Shown here: in pieces, positions 30,832 through 38,060 of the stretch
Numbering within the stretch: the first letter of the stretch is position 1
How the letters are laid out: the number at the start of each line of letters is the position of its first letter
Assembly: GCA_009925925.1 (NCBI GenBank)
Contig: RFQA01000007.1
Coordinates: 1-38,060 of the forward strand
Direction: 5' to 3'
Length of the DNA stretch: 38,060 nucleotides
DNA from: Betaproteobacteria bacterium
GTDB lineage: Bacteria; Pseudomonadota; Gammaproteobacteria; Burkholderiales; Burkholderiaceae_C
Notes under the pieces: model-generated
Told to the model about the DNA's origin: nothing
The model's input: the letters and a program-made list of their open reading frames with translations, nothing else
Database searches by the model: none
Position numbers and translations under genes: made by a program

Positions 30832-30876
30832 ACAAGCACCATTGCTTTAGAGCTGCAGCCTGTTTTTGGGCAAGGC

Positions 30877-31659
30877 TCAAATTCCAAATCCATCATCCGC
30901 CGCAATCACCGCTCCATTGATAAAGTGGCTCTGGTCCGAGCACAGAGTCACCAACATGGCATCCAAGTCGCTAGGGTGGCCGATGCGCTTGCGCGGCAGC
31001 ATTTGCACCAGTTTCTGCCCGCTCTCCGTCTGCCAATGGTGGTGGTTGATCTCGGTGTCGATGTAACCCGGGCACAGCGCGTTGACATTAATCCCGAACT
31101 TGCCCCACTCCAGCGCCTGGGCCTTGGTCATCTGGATCACCGCCGCTTTGCTCATGCAATACACCCCGATCTGGGGCAACACCCGCAGACCCGCCATGGA
31201 CGCGATGTTGATGATGCGCCCGCCGGTGTAACTGCCGGGCGCCGATCCTATGGCACGGGCCAGCATGCGTTTGCCGACTTCCTGGGCCACAAAAAAGGCA
31301 CCCTTGACGTTTGTGTCAAACATGAAGTCGTAGTCTTCCGGACTCACGTCCTGCAAGCGCTGCGTAGTGCTCACCCCGGAGTTATTGATGAGGATGTCAA
31401 TAGAGCCCACTTCCGTCTCGGCATGGGCCACCGCAGACTTGATCGAATCGTGGTCGGTTACATCCAATTCGATGACATGGGCGTCACCGCCCTGCCCCTC
31501 AATTTCGGCGCGCAAGTCTTTGAGCTTGTCAATGCGGCGGCTGGCCAACACGACCGCGGCACCGGCTGCCGACAAGGTGCGGGCAAACTGCGCCCCCAGC
31601 CCGCCGGAAGCACCTGTGATGAATGCAATTCGGCCGGAAAGATCGATGCTGTAAGCCAT
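30877..31659 (-). CDS. SDR-family oxidoreductase
   Basis: MAYSIDLSGRIAFITGASGGLGAQFARTLSAAGAAVVLASRR...YCMSKAAVIQMTKAQALEWGKFGINVNALCPGYIDTEI. Confidence 0.92.
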   Translation of the reverse strand: MAYSIDLSGRIAFITGASGGLGAQFARTLSAAGAAVVLASRRIDKLKDLRAEIEGQGGDAHVIELDVTDHDSIKSAVAHAETEVGSIDILINNSGVSTTQRLQDVSPEDYDFMFDTNVKGAFFVAQEVGKRMLARAIGSAPGSYTGGRIINIASMAGLRVLPQIGVYCMSKAAVIQMTKAQALEWGKFGINVNALCPGYIDTEINHHHWQTESGQKLVQMLPRKRIGHPSDLDAMLVTLCSDQSHFINGAVIAADDGFGI

Positions 31660-31679
31660 TTAGAGTGCCTCCACAAATT

Positions 31680-31703
31680 AAAAAAGAACGGTCGTTCTTT
31701 TTT
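31680..31703. promoter_or_regulatory. Perfect operator-like palindrome between divergent SDR and ETF-QO genes
   Basis: AAAAAAGAACG-gt-CGTTCTTTTTT: 11-bp perfect arms. Confidence 0.8.
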
Positions 31704-31796
31704 TGAAAATCAGCGAATAAAATCTGCTGCCGGTCGCGTGCGCTCCAGCGCGCGAACGCTGACAAGAAGACCACCCATTATTAAGCGAGACTCCCC

Positions 31797-33488
31797 ATGA
31801 CAAACCAGGAAATACTGGCTCAATTCGGCCCCCGTGAATCCATGGAATACGACGTGGTCGTCGTTGGCGGAGGCCCCGGCGGTCTGGCAACAGCGATCCG
31901 CCTCAAACAGCTGGCGGCCGAGAAAGGCACCGATGTTTCGGTGGTCGTACTCGAAAAAGGCTCTGAGCCCGGCGCACACATTTTGTCCGGCGCGATCATG
32001 GACCCCAAAGCGCTGACCGAACTGATTCCCGACTGGAAGGCCTTGGGCGCCCCCCTGAACCAGCCGGTGACTGACGATGCTTATATTTTCCTGAGCGAAA
32101 AGTCTGGCTTTCGCGTGCCCAACATGGTGCTGCCCCCCTTCGCGCACAACGACGGCAACTACATCATCAGCCTGGGCGCTGTCACCAAATGGCTCGCAGA
32201 GCAAGCGGAGAGTCTGGGCGTAGAAATTTTCCCCGGCTTCACCGCCGCTGAGGTGCTCTACAACGACGACGGCTCGGTCAAAGGTGTAGCCACCGGCAAC
32301 ATGGGCGTCGGTAAAGATGGTGAACCGATGGAAAGCTTCCAGCTCGGTATGGAGTTGCTGGGCAAATACACCGTGTTTGCTGAAGGCGCCCGCGGCCACT
32401 TGGGCAAACAGCTGATCGCCAAATACAAGCTCGACGACGGTCGTGACCCGCAAAGCTTCGGCATCGGCATCAAGGAACTGTGGGAAATCGACCCCAGCCG
32501 CCACCAACCCGGCTTTGTGATGCACACCGCCGGCTGGCCCATGGAGTCCGACACGTATGGCGGCGCTTTCCTGTACCACCTGGAAGGCAACAAGGTCGCC
32601 CTGGGCTTTGTCACTGGCTTGGGCTACAGCAACCCCTATCTCAGCCCGTTTGAAGAGTTCCAGCGATGGAAGACCCACCCGAATGTGCGTTACTACTTCG
32701 AGAACGACAAAGGTGAAATCACCGGCAAACGCCTGTCTTACGGTGCTCGCGCCATCAACGCCAGTGGCATCAATGCCCTGCCCAAAACGGTATTCCCCGG
32801 TGGCTGTCTGGTCGGCTGCAATGCAGGCTATCTGAACGTTGGTCGTATCAAGGGCAGCCACGCCGCCATCAAGACCGGCATGCTGGCCGCAGAAGCGGCT
32901 TATGACGCCGTGGTCGGCGGACGCCAGCACGACGAGCTGATCGCTTACCCCGAAGCGTTTGAAAAGAGCTGGCTGCACACCGAACTGAACAAAGACCGCA
33001 ACTTCAAAAACTGGTTCAAGTACGGCCTGACCACCGCGACGCTGATGAACGGTTTTGAACAATTCGTGCTGCGCGGACACATCCCTTGGACCCTGCGCCG
33101 CGACAAGCCCGACCACGCTTACCTCAAGCCCGCAGCCGAGTGCAAGCCCATCGTCTACCCCAAACCGGACGGCAAGCTCACCTTCGACCGCTTGAGCAGC
33201 GTGTTCATCAGCAACACCAACCACGAAGAGCAGCAACCTGCGCACTTGACGCTCAAGGACGCCTCGGTGCCTGTGAACATCAACTTGGCCAAGTACGCGG
33301 GCCCCGAAGCCCGCTACTGCCCGGCCGGTGTGTATGAGTTCGTCAAGAACGAAGACAACACCGACCGCTTGCAGATCAACGCCCAGAACTGTGTGCACTG
33401 CAAGACCTGCGATATCAAGGACCCTACCCAGAACATCGTCTGGGTCACACCCGAAGGCGGTGGTGGACCCAACTACGCTGGCATGTAA
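31797..33488 (+). CDS. Electron transfer flavoprotein-ubiquinone oxidoreductase
   Basis: MEYDVVVVGGGPGGLATAIRLKQLA...GAHILSGAIMDPKALTEL...NCVHCKTCDIKDPTQNIVWVTPEGGGGPNYAGM (4Fe-4S C-terminus). Confidence 0.96.
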   Translation: MTNQEILAQFGPRESMEYDVVVVGGGPGGLATAIRLKQLAAEKGTDVSVVVLEKGSEPGAHILSGAIMDPKALTELIPDWKALGAPLNQPVTDDAYIFLSEKSGFRVPNMVLPPFAHNDGNYIISLGAVTKWLAEQAESLGVEIFPGFTAAEVLYNDDGSVKGVATGNMGVGKDGEPMESFQLGMELLGKYTVFAEGARGHLGKQLIAKYKLDDGRDPQSFGIGIKELWEIDPSRHQPGFVMHTAGWPMESDTYGGAFLYHLEGNKVALGFVTGLGYSNPYLSPFEEFQRWKTHPNVRYYFENDKGEITGKRLSYGARAINASGINALPKTVFPGGCLVGCNAGYLNVGRIKGSHAAIKTGMLAAEAAYDAVVGGRQHDELIAYPEAFEKSWLHTELNKDRNFKNWFKYGLTTATLMNGFEQFVLRGHIPWTLRRDKPDHAYLKPAAECKPIVYPKPDGKLTFDRLSSVFISNTNHEEQQPAHLTLKDASVPVNINLAKYAGPEARYCPAGVYEFVKNEDNTDRLQINAQNCVHCKTCDIKDPTQNIVWVTPEGGGGPNYAGM

Positions 33489-33500
33489 ACCACGCTTCAC

Positions 33501-33532
33501 AAAAAAACGGGACCTCAGGGTCCCGTTTTTTT
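33501..33532 (+). terminator. Rho-independent terminator after ETF-QO
   Basis: aaaaaaacgggacctcagggtcccgttttttt. Confidence 0.93.
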
Positions 33533-33545
33533 GTGCCATGGTCAA

Positions 33546-33575
33546 TTGACAACTAGACCGACCGGTCTATAGAAT
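33546..33575 (+). promoter_or_regulatory. TetR-gene promoter (TTGACA / TAGAAT) with palindromic operator TAGACC-GACC-GGTCTA (33554-33569) in the spacer
   Basis: gtcaaTTGACAacTAGACCGACCGGTCTATAGAATttcgtATG. Confidence 0.75.
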
Positions 33576-33580
33576 TTCGT

Positions 33581-34201
33581 ATGACCACTCACAACCCACC
33601 ACCCCCCATTGCCGACAACATCCCCGCCCCCACAAGGGATCGGCTGATTGCTGCGATGCTGAATGCCCTGCGACGCACCGGCTTTCACGGTGTGGGCTTG
33701 AGTGAGCTTTTGTCGGAAGCCGGTGCCCCCAAGGGGGTCATGTACCACCACTTCCCCGGTGGCAAGTCAGAATTGGCCATTGCAGCGATCGACCTCGTGG
33801 TCGGCCAGATCACCGTAGGACTGGCAAAGCTCATGCAACGACATGCGGACCCCGCAGATGCTTTGCAGGCATGGATGGCATCCGCCCAGAAACTGCTGGC
33901 CGGCAGCGGCTACCAGCAAGGTTGTCCGCTGGCCTCTATGGCATCTGAATCGACACCGGAAGACATCGCCATTCGGGAGGCCTTGGCAAAGGGATTCGCC
34001 CATATTCGCGAGCAGCTAGGCTTGGCTTTGGAAAGCGCCGGAGTCGCCCCTGCCCGGAGCGCCAACCTTGCGGCATTGATGGTGTCTGCGTACGAAGGCG
34101 CCCTCATCCAGGCCCGCGTGGCCGGGCAGGTAGACGCCATGCAAAACACCACCGACGCACTGGTGGACTTGATTCGTCTGAGCATCGCATCCAAACCATG
34201 A
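33581..34201 (+). CDS. TetR/AcrR-family transcriptional regulator
   Basis: RDRLIAAMLNALRRTGFHGVGLSELLSEAGAPKGVMYHHFPGGKSELAIAAI is a TetR HTH; the C-terminal QQGCPLASMASE resembles LmrA/YxaF-type regulators. Confidence 0.93.
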   Translation: MTTHNPPPPIADNIPAPTRDRLIAAMLNALRRTGFHGVGLSELLSEAGAPKGVMYHHFPGGKSELAIAAIDLVVGQITVGLAKLMQRHADPADALQAWMASAQKLLAGSGYQQGCPLASMASESTPEDIAIREALAKGFAHIREQLGLALESAGVAPARSANLAALMVSAYEGALIQARVAGQVDAMQNTTDALVDLIRLSIASKP

Positions 34202-35097
34202 TTTCCCAGCCCGCCATGAAAGCCCACCAGCCCATGAACACACCGGAGTCACTGACACTCACAACCCGTGACGGATATGCATTGCAAGCCCTGCGTTACA
34301 CCGCCACAGGCCCTCTGCGCGGGCATCTGGTGGTCGCAGGTGCCACTGGCGTTCCGCAGCTGTTTTACAAGAACTTCGCACTCTTCGCTGCGCAGCAGGG
34401 CTACACCACTCTGACGGTGGACTACCGCGGCATAGGCCTCTCCAAACCGGCCGATTTACGAGGCTTTCAGATGGACTATCTGGATTGGGCTTTTCACGAT
34501 GTTGCAGCTGCGGTAGACGCTATGGCGGATGACACCGTTCCTCTTTTCATGGTGGGGCACTCGTTCGGTGGCCATGCATTCGGCCTGCTCCCCAACCACG
34601 ACAGGGTCGCACGGTTTTATACCTTTGCCACCGGGGCGGGCTGGCACGGCTGGATGCCACGTGCCGAGCAATTCAAGGTCCTGCTGATGTGGCACGTCAT
34701 CGGCCCGCTGCTCACCCGCTGGAAGGGCTATCTGGCCTGGAGCAAGCTCCAGATGGGCGAGGACTTGCCACTAGGCGTTTACCGGGATTGGAAGCGCTGG
34801 TGCAAGTTTCCGCGCTACTTCTTTGATGACCCCGGCATGCCGCATGTGGCCGGTTTGTTCGGGAGGGTGCGCACCCCCATCATCGCGGCCAATGCGACCG
34901 ATGACCTTTGGGCGCCACCCGCGTCACGCGATGCCTTTATGGCCGCCTACAGCAACACCACCGTGAGCAAGGTGGACATCCACCCCGGTCAACAAGGCAT
35001 AGGGCCCATCGGCCACATGGGCTACTTCCGCAGACAGGCACAACCATTGTGGAACGACGTGCTGACCTGGTTCGGCGAGCATCAGACTGCCCGCTGA
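34198..35097 (+). CDS. Alpha/beta hydrolase (serine aminopeptidase-like)
   Basis: TTLTVDYRGIGLSKPADLRGFQMDYLDWAFHDVAAAVDAM...LFMVGHSFGGHAFGLL. ATGA overlap with the TetR stop, though a downstream Met is possible. Confidence 0.86.
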   Translation: MISQPAMKAHQPMNTPESLTLTTRDGYALQALRYTATGPLRGHLVVAGATGVPQLFYKNFALFAAQQGYTTLTVDYRGIGLSKPADLRGFQMDYLDWAFHDVAAAVDAMADDTVPLFMVGHSFGGHAFGLLPNHDRVARFYTFATGAGWHGWMPRAEQFKVLLMWHVIGPLLTRWKGYLAWSKLQMGEDLPLGVYRDWKRWCKFPRYFFDDPGMPHVAGLFGRVRTPIIAANATDDLWAPPASRDAFMAAYSNTTVSKVDIHPGQQGIGPIGHMGYFRRQAQPLWNDVLTWFGEHQTAR

Positions 35098-35099
35098 AT

Positions 35100-35822
35100 T
35101 CAGAGGGCGGCCGCGCGGGCGTCCAGCTCGGCGATGCAAGCCTCCATTTGCGCCCTGCACTGCTCCATCAAGGCAGGCATGTCGTCCAGCGTCATGCCCG
35201 AGGTGGGAATGGGTGCCAGTGTCTTGACGATGATGTTGCCGCTGTTCCAGCGGTTCAGGCGCATGGTCTTTTTGTAGTTGCTGCAACACAGCGGCACGAT
35301 GGGCACGCCCGCGTTAATGGCCATCTGGAAGGCGCCCTTTTTGAACGGCAGCATGCCCCGGCCGAGGTTGCGGGTGCCTTCGGCAAACACCCAAATCGAC
35401 GTGTCCTGCTCCTGCATCACCGCCGTGGTGTGCAACATGGCCGCTTTGGCTTTGACTGCGTTACCCCGGTCGATCAGGATGTTGCCGGCCAGCCAGTAAA
35501 TCTGGCCGAAAAAGGGAATCCACTTCAAGCTCTTTTTGCCCAGTGACACCGTGCGCCGTGGCACCGCGCAACCCAGTACAAACAAGTCCCAGTTGGACTG
35601 GTGGTTGGCCACGATCACAAAGGGGTTGAGCTGAGTTTTCAAGCCTTCGGTCTCCAGGCGCATCTTCAGGCCCAGAATCTTCAGCGCGGGGACTGAAAAC
35701 ATCCACCCTGAGAGCCGGGAATTGTCGGGATTGAAGGGCCGGGAAAAACAGATCAGAAGGTTGACCACAGAGGCCAACAGGAACTGGATGCTGATCAGCA
35801 CCAGCCGGAATAGATAGAGCAT
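35100..35822 (-). CDS. plsC: 1-acyl-sn-glycerol-3-phosphate acyltransferase
   Basis: FVIVANHQSNWDLFVLGC (NHxxxxD)...IWVFAEGTRNLGRGMLPFKKGAFQMAINAGVPIVPLCCSN. Confidence 0.92.
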   Translation of the reverse strand: MLYLFRLVLISIQFLLASVVNLLICFSRPFNPDNSRLSGWMFSVPALKILGLKMRLETEGLKTQLNPFVIVANHQSNWDLFVLGCAVPRRTVSLGKKSLKWIPFFGQIYWLAGNILIDRGNAVKAKAAMLHTTAVMQEQDTSIWVFAEGTRNLGRGMLPFKKGAFQMAINAGVPIVPLCCSNYKKTMRLNRWNSGNIIVKTLAPIPTSGMTLDDMPALMEQCRAQMEACIAELDARAAAL

Positions 35823-35904
35823 GCAATGAAGATGAAAACCGGCAAATGCCTGCCGAATGGTAACAAGTGGCCCGCCGGCGCTGTGGCTGGTTTAGAATCG
35901 GCTC

Positions 35905-36148
35905 CGTTCAGGAGAGAGCCCTTCACGGGGCCGCCGAAGGCGCAGGACGGCTGATTGCAGCGGTCTGAACGCTCAGGCAAAAGGACTGATCCCTGCCGGC
36001 AAGGCTTGCTCTGCCGGCAACACCCCACTGGAGAGAGTTTGCACCGCACAGCGGCCTGCAAACCACCGAAGGAGCAACCCGCAGTCTGCGCACCCCACCC
36101 CGTGCACGCAGGCCCGGCGAATCTCTCAGGTAAAGCGGACAGCGGGGG
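35905..36148 (+). promoter_or_regulatory. Tandem glycine riboswitch (two aptamers) upstream of gcvT
   Basis: Aptamer 1 ggagagagccc...ccgaaggcgcaggacggc...gctcaggcaaaaggact. Aptamer 2 ggagagagtttgc...ccgaaggagcaacccgc...ctctcaggtaaagcggacagcggggg. Upstream of the gcv operon. Confidence 0.95.
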
Positions 36149-36234
36149 CAGCACCGGATGGGCGCAGACTTGCGTGCATCCGGGTTTGGATTGCCCCTCC
36201 GGCGTATCGCGCCGGGAATGTTTGGATCGCCGCC

Positions 36235-37395
36235 ATGTCCGCTTCTGACACAACCTTGTTGACCACGCCGCTCAGCGCATTGCACACAGAGCTGGGCGCC
36301 CGCATGGTGCCGTTCGCCGGTTACTCCATGCCGGTTCAGTACCCTGCAGGCCTGATGGCCGAACACCACCACACCCGCAAAGCCGCCGGCCTGTTTGACG
36401 TGTCCCACATGGGCCAGCTGCGCCTGAGCGGCCCGGACGCCTGCGCGGCGTTTGAGAGCCTGATGCCGGTGGACGTGATCGACCTGCCCGTGGGCAAACA
36501 GCGCTACGGCCTGTTGCTCACCGAAGAGGGCACGATCATCGATGACCTGATGTTCTTCAAAAAGGCGCAAAACGAACTCTTCGTCATCGTCAACGGTGCC
36601 TGCAAGGCGGGGGATATCGCCCACATCCAAGCCCAGATCGGCAAGCGCTGCCAGGTCACCCCCCTGCCCGACTACGCGCTGCTGGCCCTCCAAGGCCCGC
36701 AGGCGGTGACGGCGCTGGCCCGCCTGGCACCCGGCGTGGAAAAGCTGGTGTTCATGACGGGTGGAGACTTCACGGTCGACACCGGCACCCAAAAGATCAA
36801 CGTGTTCCTCACCCGCAGCGGCTACACCGGTGAAGACGGTTTTGAGATCTCGGTCCACAACGAGCACGCCGAAGCCCTGGCCCGCGCCCTGCTGGCACAG
36901 CCCGAAGTACAGCCCATCGGCCTGGGTGCCCGCAACTCCCTGCGCCTGGAAGCCGGCTTGTGCCTGTATGGCAACGACATTGACACCACCACCACGCCGG
37001 TAGAAGCCAGCCTGAACTGGGCCATCCAGAAAGTGCGCCGCACCGGTGGTGCGCGCGCAGGCGGCTTCCCCGGCGCTACAAAAATCCTAGCTGCTCTCGC
37101 AGATTCCACCGGGGCTAGCGGCACAAAAGGCACCAAAAAGCGGGTGGGCCTGATTGCGCAGGAGCGCATTCCGGTGCGCGAGCACACCGAGCTGCAAGAC
37201 GGCGCGGGCAACCGTATCGGCGAAGTCACCAGCGGTCTGCTCGGCCCCACCATCAACCAGTGCGTGGCCATGGGCTATATCGACGCTTCGCTGGCGGCTT
37301 TGGGCACCCCGGTGGTGGCCATAGTCCGCGGCAAACCGGTGCCCATGGTGGTGAGTGCCATGCCCTTTGTGCCCACGAACTACTACCGCGGCTGA
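36235..37395 (+). CDS. gcvT: Glycine cleavage system aminomethyltransferase (T protein)
   Basis: TTPLSALHTELGARMVPFAGYSMPVQYPAGLMAEHHHTRKAAGLFDVSHMGQ...YTGEDGFEIS...RERIPVREHTELQD...MPFVPTNYYRG. Confidence 0.97.
   Translation: MSASDTTLLTTPLSALHTELGARMVPFAGYSMPVQYPAGLMAEHHHTRKAAGLFDVSHMGQLRLSGPDACAAFESLMPVDVIDLPVGKQRYGLLLTEEGTIIDDLMFFKKAQNELFVIVNGACKAGDIAHIQAQIGKRCQVTPLPDYALLALQGPQAVTALARLAPGVEKLVFMTGGDFTVDTGTQKINVFLTRSGYTGEDGFEISVHNEHAEALARALLAQPEVQPIGLGARNSLRLEAGLCLYGNDIDTTTTPVEASLNWAIQKVRRTGGARAGGFPGATKILAALADSTGASGTKGTKKRVGLIAQERIPVREHTELQDGAGNRIGEVTSGLLGPTINQCVAMGYIDASLAALGTPVVAIVRGKPVPMVVSAMPFVPTNYYRG
37075..37135 (+). repeat. Candidate palindromic element, copy 5 (in frame inside gcvT)
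   Basis: GCTACAAAAATCCTAGC + TGCTCTCGCAGATTCCACCGGGGCTAGCGGC (37-mer at 37086-37122). About 28/37 identical by hand count to copy 3. Confidence 0.6.
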
Positions 37396-37516
37396 TCCAA
37401 GACAGCTTGGTGCCGGAAACTGCAGATTCAGCCGCTACAGTGGCGTCTGGCAGGTTCCAGTTCCGGTGGTTCAACCCTTTACCGCAAACCCTTTTTTCAA
37501 GTTTCAGGAGAACGTT

Positions 37517-37888
37517 ATGTCTATCAAATACACAGCCGATCACGAATGGCTCCAGGTCGATGGCGATATCGCAACCGTCGGCATCACCCACCACGCGCAG
37601 GATGCGCTCGGCGACGTGGTGTTTGTGGATCTGCCCGCCGTGGGCGCCAGCATTGACGCCAAGGCCGTGGCCGGCGTGGTCGAGTCCGTGAAGGCGGCCG
37701 CTGACGTGTACATGCCCGTGACCGGCGAAATCACCGAGGTCAACGAAACCCTGCGCGACGACCCCTCGCTGGCCAACACCGACCCGCTGGGTGCCGGCTG
37801 GTTCTTCAAGGTCAAGCTGGCCAACCAGGCCGAACTCGAAGGCCTGATGGACGAGACCAGCTACACCGCTTTCGCCGCCAACGCTTAA
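37517..37888 (+). CDS. gcvH: Glycine cleavage system H protein
   Basis: MSIKYTADHEWLQVDGDIATVGITHHAQDALGDVVFVDLPAVGASIDAKAVAGVVESVKAAADVYMPVTGEI. Start trimmed from the listed ORF; SD caggag. Confidence 0.97.
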   Translation: MSIKYTADHEWLQVDGDIATVGITHHAQDALGDVVFVDLPAVGASIDAKAVAGVVESVKAAADVYMPVTGEITEVNETLRDDPSLANTDPLGAGWFFKVKLANQAELEGLMDETSYTAFAANA

Positions 37889-37987
37889 AGCCGCTTTGCG
37901 GGCCCAGCCTGCAAAGTCCCCGGGAGCCGGCCCTGAACCAGCAGGCTACCCGTTTGTGTGAACTGCCCACCACCGAACGCCACCGCC

Positions 37988-38060
37988 ATGTCCACTTCTG
38001 CTACCACCTCCACGCCCACCTTGGCCCAGCTGGAAAACGCCAGCGAATTCCAGGCACGCC
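37988..38060 (+). CDS. gcvP: Glycine dehydrogenase (P protein), N-terminal fragment truncated at window end
   Basis: MSTSATTSTPTLAQLENASEFQAR..., positioned after gcvT-gcvH; identified largely by synteny. Confidence 0.75.
   Translation, partial: MSTSATTSTPTLAQLENASEFQAR

Noticed and set aside
31710-33545. 611-aa minus-strand ORF, and similar long ORFs at 3400..4752 (+), 24592..26649 (+), 11587..12501 (+)
   Set aside because: Each lies fully antisense to a well-recognised gene (ETF-QO, carA, rnr, bamA). GC-rich codon structure produces long antisense frames; there is no domain or start-site support.

Overview
This is a betaproteobacterial window that looks like Comamonadaceae (Rhodoferax-like); that assignment rests on gene content and order only. 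It is mostly a conserved housekeeping region. On the minus strand, from right to left in transcription order, lies rpsB-tsf-pyrH-frr-uppS-cdsA-dxr-rseP-bamA-skp-lpxD-fabZ-lpxA-lpxB-rnhB-trmH, then carA, a LysE-type exporter and carB, which is truncated at the window start. To the right are dadA-like, HDOD, MBL-fold and nnr genes on +, then rnr, tRNA-Leu(CAG), rimO, phaR, tRNA-Val(GAC), two SDRs, an EamA exporter, ETF-QO, a TetR regulator with an alpha/beta hydrolase, plsC, and a tandem glycine riboswitch driving gcvT-gcvH-gcvP (truncated). The most interesting pattern is a dispersed, degenerate ~37-50 bp palindromic element. It has five candidate copies: four inside open coding genes (trmH, lpxB, an EamA exporter, gcvT) and one between nnr and rnr that looks like the rnr terminator. 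This resembles the protein-coding palindromic elements known from Rickettsia. Other points of note are an rseP split into two ORFs with an apparent internal deletion and a TGATG junction, a 49-bp perfect fold-back at the window edge inside carB (probable assembly artefact), and three perfect operator-like palindromes upstream of catabolic or regulatory genes. No CRISPR array, transposon or prophage was seen.
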